Positions 46,426-53,881 of a stretch of 64,000 bases of DNA are shown here, one piece after another (position 1 is the stretch's first letter; each line of letters starts with the position of its first letter). Made by a program: the position numbers and the translations under genes. The notes under the pieces are model-generated. The model was not told the DNA's origin and did not search any database. It saw only the letters and a list, made by a program, of their open reading frames with translations. The DNA is from DASWIG01 sp965371445 (GTDB lineage: Bacteria; Acidobacteriota; Thermoanaerobaculia; Multivoradales; J023): contig CBDUYN010000013.1 of the NCBI GenBank assembly GCA_965371445.1, positions 36,102-100,101 on the forward strand. The letters run 5' to 3'.

Positions 46426-46533
46426 GCAGGCGTCTCGCCTGCTTCTTCGGCCCGCAGGGACGTCCGACAGACCCCAACGGGGTCCAACATCTTATGCCGA
46501 ACTCGGCATAAGTTGTCAGACCCCTTTGGGGTC
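46426..46533. repeat. Cluster of four short palindromes
   Basis: Four perfect hairpins lie in about 108 bases: GCAGGCG-TCT-CGCCTGC (46426-46442), GACCCC-AAC-GGGGTC (46470-46484), CTTATGCCGA-AC-TCGGCATAAG (46491-46512) and GACCCC-TTT-GGGGTC (46519-46533). They look like REP-type intergenic elements. The 46263-46582 gap contains no gene apart from this cluster and the 46324 hairpin. Confidence 0.6.
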
Positions 46534-46582
46534 AAAGGCAAAGACCCCTTGCCGGCGGACGTGCCCATCTCCGACGGGTGTC

Positions 46583-46966
46583 TCATTTCCAATCCCCGAT
46601 CACCTGGAACGTCGCCCAATAATACGGCGACGAGAAATCCCGCTCGACGACGTCACCTTTCGTGTCGGTGAACGTCACCGGACCCTGGATGAACTCCAAC
46701 TGCGCGGCGCGCAGGGCCTCGTCCTTGGACTTGGCGGGTGTGTCTTTGTCGCCTCGCAGGTGCTTGTAGAAGCGGATCATGAGCTCCGCCGTCGACTCGT
46801 CGTTGACGCTCCACAACGACGCGATGACCGTCCGCGCGCCGGCGACCTGGAAGGCGCGGGTCAGGCTCATGAGCCCTTCGCCGTCGGTTTCGGGGCCGAA
46901 CGCCGTCTGGCACACCGAGAGGACGACGAGATCCGCGTCCAGACGGACGCGCCGGCGTGGGGCGGG
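46583..46966 (-). pseudogene. CHAT-domain protein, C-terminal fragment
   Basis: The leftward frame begins after a TGA at 46967-46969 and reads DADLVVLSVCQTAFGPETDG, then GEGLMSLTRAF, RTVIASLWSVNDEST and SSPYYWATFQVIGDW. These are the final third of a CHAT (caspase HetF-associated with TPR) protease domain, including its catalytic Cys region (SVCQT, usually SACQT). The catalytic His and any TPR region are missing. The break lies where a rightward truncated gene begins, so this is a remnant. Confidence 0.75.
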
Positions 46967-48264
46967 TCATCGACGTGGAGCTGAGCGACGCCGAGCTCTC
47001 CATCGTGCCCGTGGCGACCCAGATCGGGGAGCTCGCCTACGACGAGGGGATCACCGTCCGTGGAGCGCTGAGCCTGTGGGGCTGGGGGGCCAGCGTGGAC
47101 CTGCGGCTCAGCGATGACGAATTCTACCTCGACGGCAAGATGGACGAGGTCCAACTGGCGGTCGAAGGCGTCACCATCCTCGGCATCCAAGGCGCGGAGG
47201 GGGAGCCCAAGGCCCGCGTGCTGCTCGATGTCGACACCCGCTCCATCCCTTCCGGCGACATCTCCGCGGAGGTCACCGTGCTGGACCTGCGGCGCCGCGC
47301 GCTCGTGCAGTTTGGCCAGGACGGGGCGCTCTTCGAGATCAGCGGGCCGGTGGGGCCGATGGACACCTGCGTGAGCGGCAGCTTCGCCATAGAGAGCGAC
47401 GCCACAGGGAGCCAGATGATGAAGCTCAGCGCGGCCTGCACCTTCGCCTTCGCGCTCAACCTGGAGCTGAAGGAGGTGGAGCAATACGGCGACATCAATC
47501 TCGTCGGGACGCGCTTCTCGGGGAGCATCATCCTTAACGCCTCGGCGGGCGCACAATCGAGCTTCAGCGGCAGCGTGTCCGGGAGCTTCGAGTTCCAGGG
47601 CCACCAGGTGAGAGTCTCCTTGGCCGTGGAGAGCCCGGTGGCGGACTTTGGCGCGATCGGGGCGGAAGTCGAGGCCGAGATCCGGAGGACCGCCTCCGTC
47701 ATCTTCGACGTGCTGTTCAGCACCATCGAGGACTACGCCAAGGCGGTCGCCGCCGGCTTCGTCACGGCGGCCCACTCGATGATGCAGATCTGCAACTTGC
47801 TGTATGCCACCGGCGGCAGAGAATTCGCCCGCTGGGGGGCCGCCTGCCGGGATGTCGGTCTGAGCGCGGTGGACGTCGCCAACGACATGGCGGAAACCTT
47901 CACCGACATCGAGCAAGCTGTCGTCACCGAGGCGCTGCAGGGCGCGGGCTATGCGGTGAGGGAGGTCACCCAGGTTCTTCAACGTGTCTACGGGCGCAGC
48001 CACCAGGAGGCCGTCGCGGCGCTCAAGGAGCTGGGCTACAGTGCCGGTGAGGTGGCCGGCGCGCTGCGCGCGGTCTACCAGACGACGGCGGAAGAGACCG
48101 CCCGAGCCTTGGACGCCGCCGGCTACGCCGCCAACGAGGTGGGCGACGCCCTGGTCGGCAGCTACAACTACACGGTCGAGCTAGCGGACGACGTGGTAGA
48201 AGACATCAAAGGGACCTTCGACGAGGTAACAGACGGCGCCAAGAAAGTCTTCAGCGGCTGGTAG
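46957..48264 (+). CDS. Protein with C-terminal 29-residue GY repeats, probably 5'-truncated
   Basis: 435 residues from GTG 46957. The frame is open further upstream without a start and the sequence opens in mid-domain (VIDVELSDAELSI), so the original N-terminus is probably lost. Residues ~1-250 are beta-rich with alternating small/hydrophobic residues (VSGSFAIESDATGSQMMK and similar). A helical part follows, then about two and a half copies of a 29-residue repeat (LQGAGYAVREVTQVLQRVY / LKELGYSAGEVAGALRAVY / LDAAGYAANEVGDALVGSY). The tail ends KKVFSGW. I do not recognise the family. A second copy of its tail lies at 50163-50245. It may be a structural or effector part of the tail-fibre-like locus downstream. 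Confidence 0.6.
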   Translation: MGRVIDVELSDAELSIVPVATQIGELAYDEGITVRGALSLWGWGASVDLRLSDDEFYLDGKMDEVQLAVEGVTILGIQGAEGEPKARVLLDVDTRSIPSGDISAEVTVLDLRRRALVQFGQDGALFEISGPVGPMDTCVSGSFAIESDATGSQMMKLSAACTFAFALNLELKEVEQYGDINLVGTRFSGSIILNASAGAQSSFSGSVSGSFEFQGHQVRVSLAVESPVADFGAIGAEVEAEIRRTASVIFDVLFSTIEDYAKAVAAGFVTAAHSMMQICNLLYATGGREFARWGAACRDVGLSAVDVANDMAETFTDIEQAVVTEALQGAGYAVREVTQVLQRVYGRSHQEAVAALKELGYSAGEVAGALRAVYQTTAEETARALDAAGYAANEVGDALVGSYNYTVELADDVVEDIKGTFDEVTDGAKKVFSGW

Positions 48265-48425
48265 CGCTGCCGGAGCGGAGGGTCGAGGCCAGCATCCAGG
48301 CGTGGGAGGGATCGGGGCCTCCCGCGCCGCGGGCCATCGGCGCCAGGCGCTCCATCGCCTCCTCGCAGAGCTCGTGGACCGCCTCTTCGGAGAGGAGCTG
48401 CTGTGCCCTCTGGTGGGGGATCCGG
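48241..48425. repeat. Direct repeat, copy 1 (185 bp)
   Basis: This segment is very similar to 50222-50404. It covers the last codons of the GY-repeat protein (KKVFxGW, stop) plus ~160 bp. On the minus strand it encodes a fragment containing AVHELCEEAMERLAPMARG and GGPDPSHAWMLASTLRSG, likely the end of a lost leftward gene. It fills most of the 48265-48517 gap. Confidence 0.8.
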
Positions 48426-48517
48426 TGACGTCGGCGACCTGATGCGCCGCCAGGCCCTGTTCCACGTCGGGCTCTCCTGGTGATCTCGCCGGGCTCCGGG
48501 CGTGTCATCCTCGCCCG

Positions 48518-49828
48518 GTGATGTGGGATCTGGACAGCTATCCCCTGGCCGAGGAGATCGGCGACCCGGATCTCTTCGTCGGCCGGGAGGAGGAGATGAC
48601 GCGTCTCCTGGATTGGGCCGCGGGCACCAAGCGCCGTATCTCGAAGTCGATGGGGATCCTCTCCAGACGCAAGAAGGGCAAGACGGCGTTGCTGCAACGC
48701 TTCTTCAACATCCTCTATCTCCGGAACGACCCGCAGCTGATCCCGTTCTACTACTGGATCCCGGAGATCCTCCAGACCCGGTCGGACTTCACGGGGGCTT
48801 TCTACCGCCGGATCCTGACCCAGTACTTCGCGTGTACCACACGCAAACCGGAGTGGGTCGGGACGCTTTTCACCATCCTTCAAATCCTCGACGAGTTCCA
48901 GTACATGAACAAATACGTCGTCTCCGACGACGACCCGGAGAGAGTCGAGCTTCTCTGCCACTCCTACATGGGACCGGCCGAGAGCAAGTTCTCCCCCCAG
49001 ATCGTCGCCGGCAGCTACATCGGTTGGCTCGAGGCGATCCTGGGGCATCTGACGGGCCGCTACGACGAGTGGCACCTTGAAGGCCTCACCGACGACGAGG
49101 CCCTCCAGGCGGTCTACAACTACGCCTACACCTACCAGGTGCCGATCACCGAGGCGACGGCCCCCTACATCGCCGAGGTCACAGGCAACGACCCCTACTA
49201 CATTGCCGCGACGATCTCCAACCGTCCCGGCGAGAAGGACCTGACGACCGAAGAAGGGGTCCGCGACGCCCTCTCCTTCGAGACGGTCGCCGGTCAGGGC
49301 CGAATCGCCCGCGTCTGGAACGAATACCTGCAAGACGCCTTCGCCCGCGTCAACGACCAGGACGCGCGCAAGATCGTCCTCTACCTGGCCCGGCACGAGC
49401 CGGAGCAACGGACCCGTCGCCAGATCCACGAGGACCTGAGCCTCACGATGACGGAGGGGCAGCTCGAGAAGCGTCTGAAGCAGTTGGTCATGGCCGACAT
49501 CCTGGCCCAGGGCTCGTCGGACTTCCGCTACCGGGGCTTGGGCGACCGGGTCTTCGCCATGGTCTTCCGCAGGATCTACAGTGAAGAGATCGAGGAGCTG
49601 GACGACACCACCGTCGAGAACAACTTCAAGCGCGAGCTCGCCGGCCTCAAGGGACAGCTTTCCGTCCACAAGGGCTCCGCCGCCGAGTACCGAGTGCGCT
49701 ACCGTCTGCTCGTCGCGTCGCTCCGCGGCGCGACCCTGGCGGACGTCGTCCAGGACTCCGAGGACGCTTCGGCGTCCCAGGCTCCCCTACTAGGTCCCTT
49801 CACGGTCATCCGCAAGGCCCGCTTCTAA
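48518..49828 (+). CDS. AAA/ATPase_2-type P-loop protein
   Basis: This 436-residue protein has FVGREEEMTRLLDWA, a P-loop variant SRRKKGKTALLQRFF near residue 50, a DEFQYM segment (Walker B-like ILQILDEFQ), then helical ATPase parts and a winged-helix-like region (RRQIHEDLSLTMTEGQLEKR). It is close to the bacterial ATPase_2/DUF234 group. The start GTG-ATG at 48518 has no clear ribosome site. The frame ends at TAA 49826-49828, but the same frame continues at once with a nuclease-like domain (next entry), so the stop is probably a nonsense change in a once longer protein. Confidence 0.75.
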   Translation: MMWDLDSYPLAEEIGDPDLFVGREEEMTRLLDWAAGTKRRISKSMGILSRRKKGKTALLQRFFNILYLRNDPQLIPFYYWIPEILQTRSDFTGAFYRRILTQYFACTTRKPEWVGTLFTILQILDEFQYMNKYVVSDDDPERVELLCHSYMGPAESKFSPQIVAGSYIGWLEAILGHLTGRYDEWHLEGLTDDEALQAVYNYAYTYQVPITEATAPYIAEVTGNDPYYIAATISNRPGEKDLTTEEGVRDALSFETVAGQGRIARVWNEYLQDAFARVNDQDARKIVLYLARHEPEQRTRRQIHEDLSLTMTEGQLEKRLKQLVMADILAQGSSDFRYRGLGDRVFAMVFRRIYSEEIEELDDTTVENNFKRELAGLKGQLSVHKGSAAEYRVRYRLLVASLRGATLADVVQDSEDASASQAPLLGPFTVIRKARF

Positions 49829-50122
49829 GTCGACCAAGAGACGAGCGTCGAGATCGATCTTCACGCCGTCCACGCGGACGACGCCGGGACCGAGCTCATG
49901 ATCGAGGTCAAGGACTGGGAGAAGGAGCCGTCCCTGGACGTGGTCCGTCGTTTCATCGAGGTCAAAGAGGCTCTCGCCGGCCATCTCAAGAAGAAGACCG
50001 TCTTTCTCTTCTACAGCGAGAGCGGTCTGAGCGAGGAGGCCGCGGCGCGGCTTCGCGAAGCCGGCATCCTGGTCCTCGACCCGGAGAAGCTGGCCGGCTT
50101 CGAAGCGTCCGCCGGATTCTGA
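49829..50122 (+). pseudogene. Separated C-terminal PD-(D/E)XK-like domain of the ATPase
   Basis: In the same frame as the ATPase directly after its TAA, 97 codons read VDQETSVEIDLHAV, then ELMIEVKDWEKEP (an E-x-K motif after a beta strand) and KTVFLFYSESGLSEEAAARL, ending in GF. The E-V-K strand is the core of restriction-endonuclease-like folds often fused to ATPase_2 proteins. Internal ATG 49898 could start a 74-residue product. The continuity of frame and style supports one split gene. Confidence 0.6.
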
Positions 50123-50162
50123 GAGGGAGGGGCGGAGATAGATCTGTCTCATCGATCTCCGC

Positions 50163-50245
50163 AAGCGGAGGACACGGTAGACGACATCGGCGCGGCCTAC
50201 GACCAGGCAGCGGACGCCATCAAGAAAGTCTTCAAGGGATGGTAG
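50163..50245 (+). pseudogene. Tail remnant of a second GY-repeat protein
   Basis: The rightward frame reads DTVDDIGAAYDQAADAIKKV followed by FKGW and stop, parallel to the end of the 46957 gene (VVEDIKGTFDEV...KKVFSGW). The body of the gene is absent. The remnant runs straight into the second copy of the 185-bp repeat. Confidence 0.6.
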
Positions 50246-50404
50246 CGCTGCCGGAGCGGAGGGTCGAGGCCAGCATCCAGGCGTGGGAGAGATCGGGGCC
50301 CCCCGCGCCGCGGGCCATCGGCGCCAGGTGCCATCGCCTCCTCGCAGAGCTCGTGGACCGCCTCTTCGGAGACGAGCTGCTGCGCCCTCCGGTGGGGGAT
50401 CCGG
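50222..50404. repeat. Direct repeat, copy 2 (183 bp)
   Basis: Near-identical to 48241-48425, with a 2-base loss in the middle that breaks the minus-strand frame after CEEAM. The 1.9-kb piece between the copies carries the ATPase, so the copies could recombine. The rest of the 50123-50483 gap holds no gene I can support. Confidence 0.8.
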
Positions 50405-50483
50405 CCCACATAGACAGTGCCCCTCTTGAGGTGCCTCTGCAGCGCGCTTATCAGCGTGCTAGAGTGAGCCCGAGGCCGGAGAC

Positions 50484-50801
50484 ATGACGACCCTGAGGGA
50501 CCTCATTGGGGAAGACCCAACCGCTTGTGAGATCGAGTACCGCACCCACGCGACCAGAAGGATGTTCCAGAGAGGCATCTTCAACGAGGATGTGGAGCGG
50601 GTCCTCGTCCATGGCGAGATCATCGAACGATCTGACGAGACGCCATCGTTCCATCATGTGCTCCTCAGCGGTCGCGTCCGCTTCGGCTTGCCGCTCCACG
50701 TGGCCGTTGTCGTCGACACCAGCGAGAAGCGGCTCACGATCGTCACGACCTACGAACCCGACGTGCTCAAGTGGACGAACGATTTCACCAGGAGAAGATG
50801 A
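50484..50801 (+). CDS. DUF4258 protein, probable toxin of a TA pair
   Basis: 105 residues with the DUF4258 layout: YRTHATRRMFQRGIFNEDVERVL (H...R...RGI...V pattern), then RVRFGLPLHVAVVVD and LTIVTTYEP. This small fold is related to RelE/MqsR-type mRNA interferases, and members are commonly encoded just before YgiT zinc-finger antitoxins, as here. The next gene overlaps its stop by four bases. CCGGAG precedes the ATG closely. Confidence 0.85.
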   Translation: MTTLRDLIGEDPTACEIEYRTHATRRMFQRGIFNEDVERVLVHGEIIERSDETPSFHHVLLSGRVRFGLPLHVAVVVDTSEKRLTIVTTYEPDVLKWTNDFTRRR

Positions 50802-51025
50802 TGGAGTGCGCGATCTGCCGCCGTGGCGCCCTTGAAGGCGGCTCGACAACCGTGGTCTTGGAGCGCGGAGAGGCGACCTTGATCTTCAAGGACGTTCCCG
50901 CGCGAGTCTGCGACAATTGCGGCGAAGAATTCGTCTCGGCGGAGGTCAACGAGTCACTGCTCCGACGGGCTGAAGAGGCCCTCAACCGAGGGACCACCCT
51001 CGAGATGCTCCGGTTCGCCGCATAG
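50798..51025 (+). CDS. YgiT-type zinc-finger protein, probable antitoxin
   Basis: 75 residues starting MMECAICRRGALEGG. ATG 50798 overlaps the DUF4258 stop, with AGGAG just before it. Two CxxC pairs (CAIC and CDNC in PARVCDNCGEEFVSAEV) form the zinc site of MqsA/YgiT N-terminal domains. No C-terminal helix-turn-helix is present, so it may lack strong DNA binding. Function: neutralise the upstream DUF4258 partner. Confidence 0.85.
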   Translation: MMECAICRRGALEGGSTTVVLERGEATLIFKDVPARVCDNCGEEFVSAEVNESLLRRAEEALNRGTTLEMLRFAA

Positions 51026-51110
51026 GTGCCAGTGGCTGGAGGGTGACGCCCCAGGCCAGCTTCGTCGCCGATTTTCTCGGTCTGGTCGCAGATCTCCAAG
51101 TGGGCCAGGT
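51026..51110 (-). pseudogene. Short TPR-like antisense remnant
   Basis: Leftward translation gives LKLYLAHLEICDQTEKIGDE followed by AGLG, resembling the linker of tetratricopeptide repeats (LxxYxxxLEI...IGDxAGLG). It abuts the truncated start of the first fibre gene. The similarity is short, so confidence is low. Confidence 0.3.
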
Positions 51111-51903
51111 AGAGCTTAAGGGAGGGACCCACAGCGGCGCTGAGCTCACGTCGTCGGGCGATCCGGCCGACGGCAGCGTCACGCAGATGGTGATCAAAGA
51201 CGGTAACGTCGGCATCGGGACGACTGCGCCCGGACACAAGTTGTCGGTCAGCGGCACGGGCAATTTCACCGGCACGCTCGACGTCGGCGGGACGCTCGAC
51301 GTCGGCGGGGCGCTCGACGTCACCGGGGACGCCATCTTCGGTAGCAGGGTCGGCATCGGCACGACCACGCCGAACACAGATTTATCGGTGATCGGAAAGG
51401 TCCGCAGCGCCTTCGACGTGAATGAAACCACGTACATCCAGATCGAAGCCGGCGGGAGCTACGCATTCCTCAACCACGGCGGGGGCATAGGCCTGAAATT
51501 TCGCTTTGACGGTACGGACAAGATGGTCATCTCGAGTGTGGGCAACGTCGGCATCGGGACGACAACGCCCAGCACCAAGTTGGAGGTCGTCGGCACGGGC
51601 ACTGCGACCAGCTGGTCCGAGACGTCCGACGCCGTCGCCAAGACCAACGTTCGCGGTCTCGGGAAATGCCTCGACAAGGTGCTCGCCCTGACCGGCGTCC
51701 GATTCAATTGGAAGGACCCTGCTCTCGACCAGGGCGGCAAGATCGGGCTCGTCGCCCAGGACGTGGAGAAGGTCTTCCCGCAGCTCGTCAGTGGGAGCGA
51801 CGGCAAGAAGTGCCTCAACTACTCGGGACTCATCGCGCCGCTCATCGAGGCCATCCGCGAGCAGCAGGAACGCATCGAGGCGCTCGAGGCCTCACAGCCA
51901 TAG
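51043..51903 (+). CDS. Tail-fibre-like protein with peptidase S74 chaperone domain (5'-truncated copy)
   Basis: 286 residues from GTG 51043; the first ~20 are unlike the second copy and overlap a TPR-like antisense remnant, so the true N-terminus is probably lost. Glycine-rich strand repeats follow (VGIGTTAPGHKLSVSG, TLDVGGTLDVGGALDVTG). The C-terminal intramolecular chaperone of the S74 class has SDAVAKTNVRGLGKCLDKV, IGLVAQDVEKVFPQL and a final coiled coil (IEAIREQQERIEAL). The family trimerises and may self-cleave. It is 12 bases ahead of its longer paralogue. Confidence 0.82.
   Translation: MTPQASFVADFLGLVADLQVGQVELKGGTHSGAELTSSGDPADGSVTQMVIKDGNVGIGTTAPGHKLSVSGTGNFTGTLDVGGTLDVGGALDVTGDAIFGSRVGIGTTTPNTDLSVIGKVRSAFDVNETTYIQIEAGGSYAFLNHGGGIGLKFRFDGTDKMVISSVGNVGIGTTTPSTKLEVVGTGTATSWSETSDAVAKTNVRGLGKCLDKVLALTGVRFNWKDPALDQGGKIGLVAQDVEKVFPQLVSGSDGKKCLNYSGLIAPLIEAIREQQERIEALEASQP
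51547..51891. repeat. Near-identical S74-domain duplication, copy 1
   Basis: About 345 bp nearly identical to 53509-53853 (offset 1962). It encodes the S74 chaperone region of the first fibre gene and shows recent tandem duplication or gene conversion. Confidence 0.85.
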
Positions 51904-51915
51904 GGAACAAGAGCC

Positions 51916-53868
51916 ATGATCACCATCGGAACGAGAAATCGCAGCGACCTGAAGGGCTTCTTCGTCGAGAACGCCATCCCCACGGAGGGCAACTTCTCCG
52001 AGCTCATCGACGCGGTGTTCAACCAGAAGGACGACGGCATCGTCAAGGCAGCGGGCAATCCGCTGGCCATCGAGGGTGAGATCGACGTCAACAGCGAGAA
52101 GACGGCGATCCACTTCTACGACAACTTCGCCACCGAGCACGCCTGGGCCGTCGCCCTCAATCCGTTCGTCGATCCGGCCGCCCCAGTACCGACGAACCAG
52201 GAGGGGTTCAGCGTCAACGACAGTGCCGGAAACTCTCGTCTCTTCATCGACAAGGCGACCGGTAACGTCGGTATCGGAACGGTCGTGGCCGGACACACGT
52301 TGTCGGTCGCCGGAACGGGCAATTTCACCGGCACGCTCGACGTCGGCGGGGCGCTCGACGTCGGCGTCGGCGGGGCGCTGAGCTTCGGTAGTGCCAAGCG
52401 CCAGATGATCAATCTCTATTCCACCACCTACGGCATTGGTGTTCAAACCTTGACGACATATTTCCGGACGAATCAGAACTTCGCCTGGTACAAGGGGGGG
52501 ACCCACAGCGGCGATGAGCTCACGTCGTCGAACGATCCGCTCGACGGCAGCGTCACGCAGATGGTGATCAAAGACGGCAAAGTCGGCATCGGGACGCCCA
52601 CGCCCGGTGCCCGCCTGCAGGTAGTCGGTGGCGGGGTTGCGACGCTCACCGGAGGCGGCTTCTTCCTCCTCGGCGACACCGCGGGGACGAATATCATCAT
52701 GGACAACAACGAGATCATGGCCCGTGACACCGGATTGAGCTCCGCCCTCTCCCTGCAGACCGAAGGCGGCGACCTCAGGATGCACGGAAGCGTTACTGAT
52801 ATCTCGACGAGATTCATCGTCACAGACGTCGGCAGCGTCGGCATCGGGACGTTTTCACCCACAGAGAAGTTGCATGTCGAAGGCGGTGTTCATGTCACCG
52901 GCACGCTCGACGTCGGCGGGGCGCTCGACGTCACCGGAGAGGCCACCTTCGGTGGCAACGTCGGCATCGGCACGAGCTCGCCGGGTAAAGCTTTATCGGT
53001 GATCGGAACGATCCGCGCCAGCGACGTGGGTGAAGCCAAGTACGTCGAGATCACCCAGGGTAGCGCGACCCTCGGATTCGTCAACAGTGTCGGGAATACA
53101 AGGCTGGACTTTCGCTTCGCCAATGTGACCAAGATGTCCATTCTGTCTGACGGCACCGTCGGCATCGGGACGACCACGCCCGGATACAAGTTGTCGGTCA
53201 GCGGCATGGGCAATTTCACCGGCAATCTCAACGTCGGCGGGGTGCTCGACGTCGGCGGGGCGCTCGACGTAACCGGGGCCGCCACCCTCGGTGGCGACCT
53301 CGACGTCGACGGGGCGCTGAGCTTCAATACCACGACGCGCCAGATGATCCATCTCTGGAACAACAAAGGCATTGGTGTTCAACCCAACACGGTATATTTC
53401 CGGACGAATTCGAGATTCGCCTGGTACAAGGCAGGGACCCACGACGACGTAACGTTCGATCCGGGCACCGGCGGCGCCGTGCGGATGGTGATCGGAGATA
53501 ACGGGGCGGTCGGCATCGGGACGACAACGCCCAGCACCAGGTTGGAGGTCAACGGCACGGGCACTGCGACTGCCTGGAACGAGACGTCCGACGCCGCCTC
53601 CAAGACCAACGTTCGCGGTCTCGGGAAATGCCTCGGCAAGGTGCTCGCCCTGACCGGCGTCCGATTCAATTGGAAGGACCCTGCTTTGGGCCAGCGCGGC
53701 AAGATCGGGCTCGTCGCCCAGGACGTGGAGAAGGTCTTCCCGCAGCTCGTCAGTGGGAGCGACGGCAAGAAGTGCCTCAACTACTCGGGACTCATCGCGC
53801 CGCTCATCGAGGCCATCCGCGAGCAGCAGGAACAGATCGAGGCGCTCAAGGCCGCGATCACAGCTTGA
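51916..53868 (+). CDS. Tail-fibre-like protein with peptidase S74 chaperone domain (full copy)
   Basis: 650 residues. A short N-terminal anchor region (ITIGTRNRSDLKGFFVENAI) resembles attachment segments of fibre proteins. It is followed by many strand repeats with NVGIGT...LSV and TGTLDVGGALDVTG units, typical of trimeric beta-helix shafts. The C-terminal S74 chaperone has KTNVRGLGKCLGKVLALTGV and IGLVAQDVEKVFPQLVSG, then an EQQEQIEAL coiled coil. It is followed after 13 bases by the baseplate-like gene. It likely forms a receptor-binding or surface fibre. Confidence 0.85.
   Translation: MITIGTRNRSDLKGFFVENAIPTEGNFSELIDAVFNQKDDGIVKAAGNPLAIEGEIDVNSEKTAIHFYDNFATEHAWAVALNPFVDPAAPVPTNQEGFSVNDSAGNSRLFIDKATGNVGIGTVVAGHTLSVAGTGNFTGTLDVGGALDVGVGGALSFGSAKRQMINLYSTTYGIGVQTLTTYFRTNQNFAWYKGGTHSGDELTSSNDPLDGSVTQMVIKDGKVGIGTPTPGARLQVVGGGVATLTGGGFFLLGDTAGTNIIMDNNEIMARDTGLSSALSLQTEGGDLRMHGSVTDISTRFIVTDVGSVGIGTFSPTEKLHVEGGVHVTGTLDVGGALDVTGEATFGGNVGIGTSSPGKALSVIGTIRASDVGEAKYVEITQGSATLGFVNSVGNTRLDFRFANVTKMSILSDGTVGIGTTTPGYKLSVSGMGNFTGNLNVGGVLDVGGALDVTGAATLGGDLDVDGALSFNTTTRQMIHLWNNKGIGVQPNTVYFRTNSRFAWYKAGTHDDVTFDPGTGGAVRMVIGDNGAVGIGTTTPSTRLEVNGTGTATAWNETSDAASKTNVRGLGKCLGKVLALTGVRFNWKDPALGQRGKIGLVAQDVEKVFPQLVSGSDGKKCLNYSGLIAPLIEAIREQQEQIEALKAAITA
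53509..53853. repeat. Near-identical S74-domain duplication, copy 2
   Basis: Partner of 51547-51891, inside the longer fibre gene. The few differences include Asp/Gly and Asp/Arg codon changes in the KCLxK and ALxQ parts. Confidence 0.85.
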
Positions 53869-53881
53869 GACGGAGAACGCC

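Noticed and set aside
51250..53330. Repeated GTCGGCGGGG-CGCTCGACGT blocks as a DNA repeat array
   Set aside because: They are in frame and encode the LDVGGALDVTG shaft units of the fibre proteins, so they are protein repeats.
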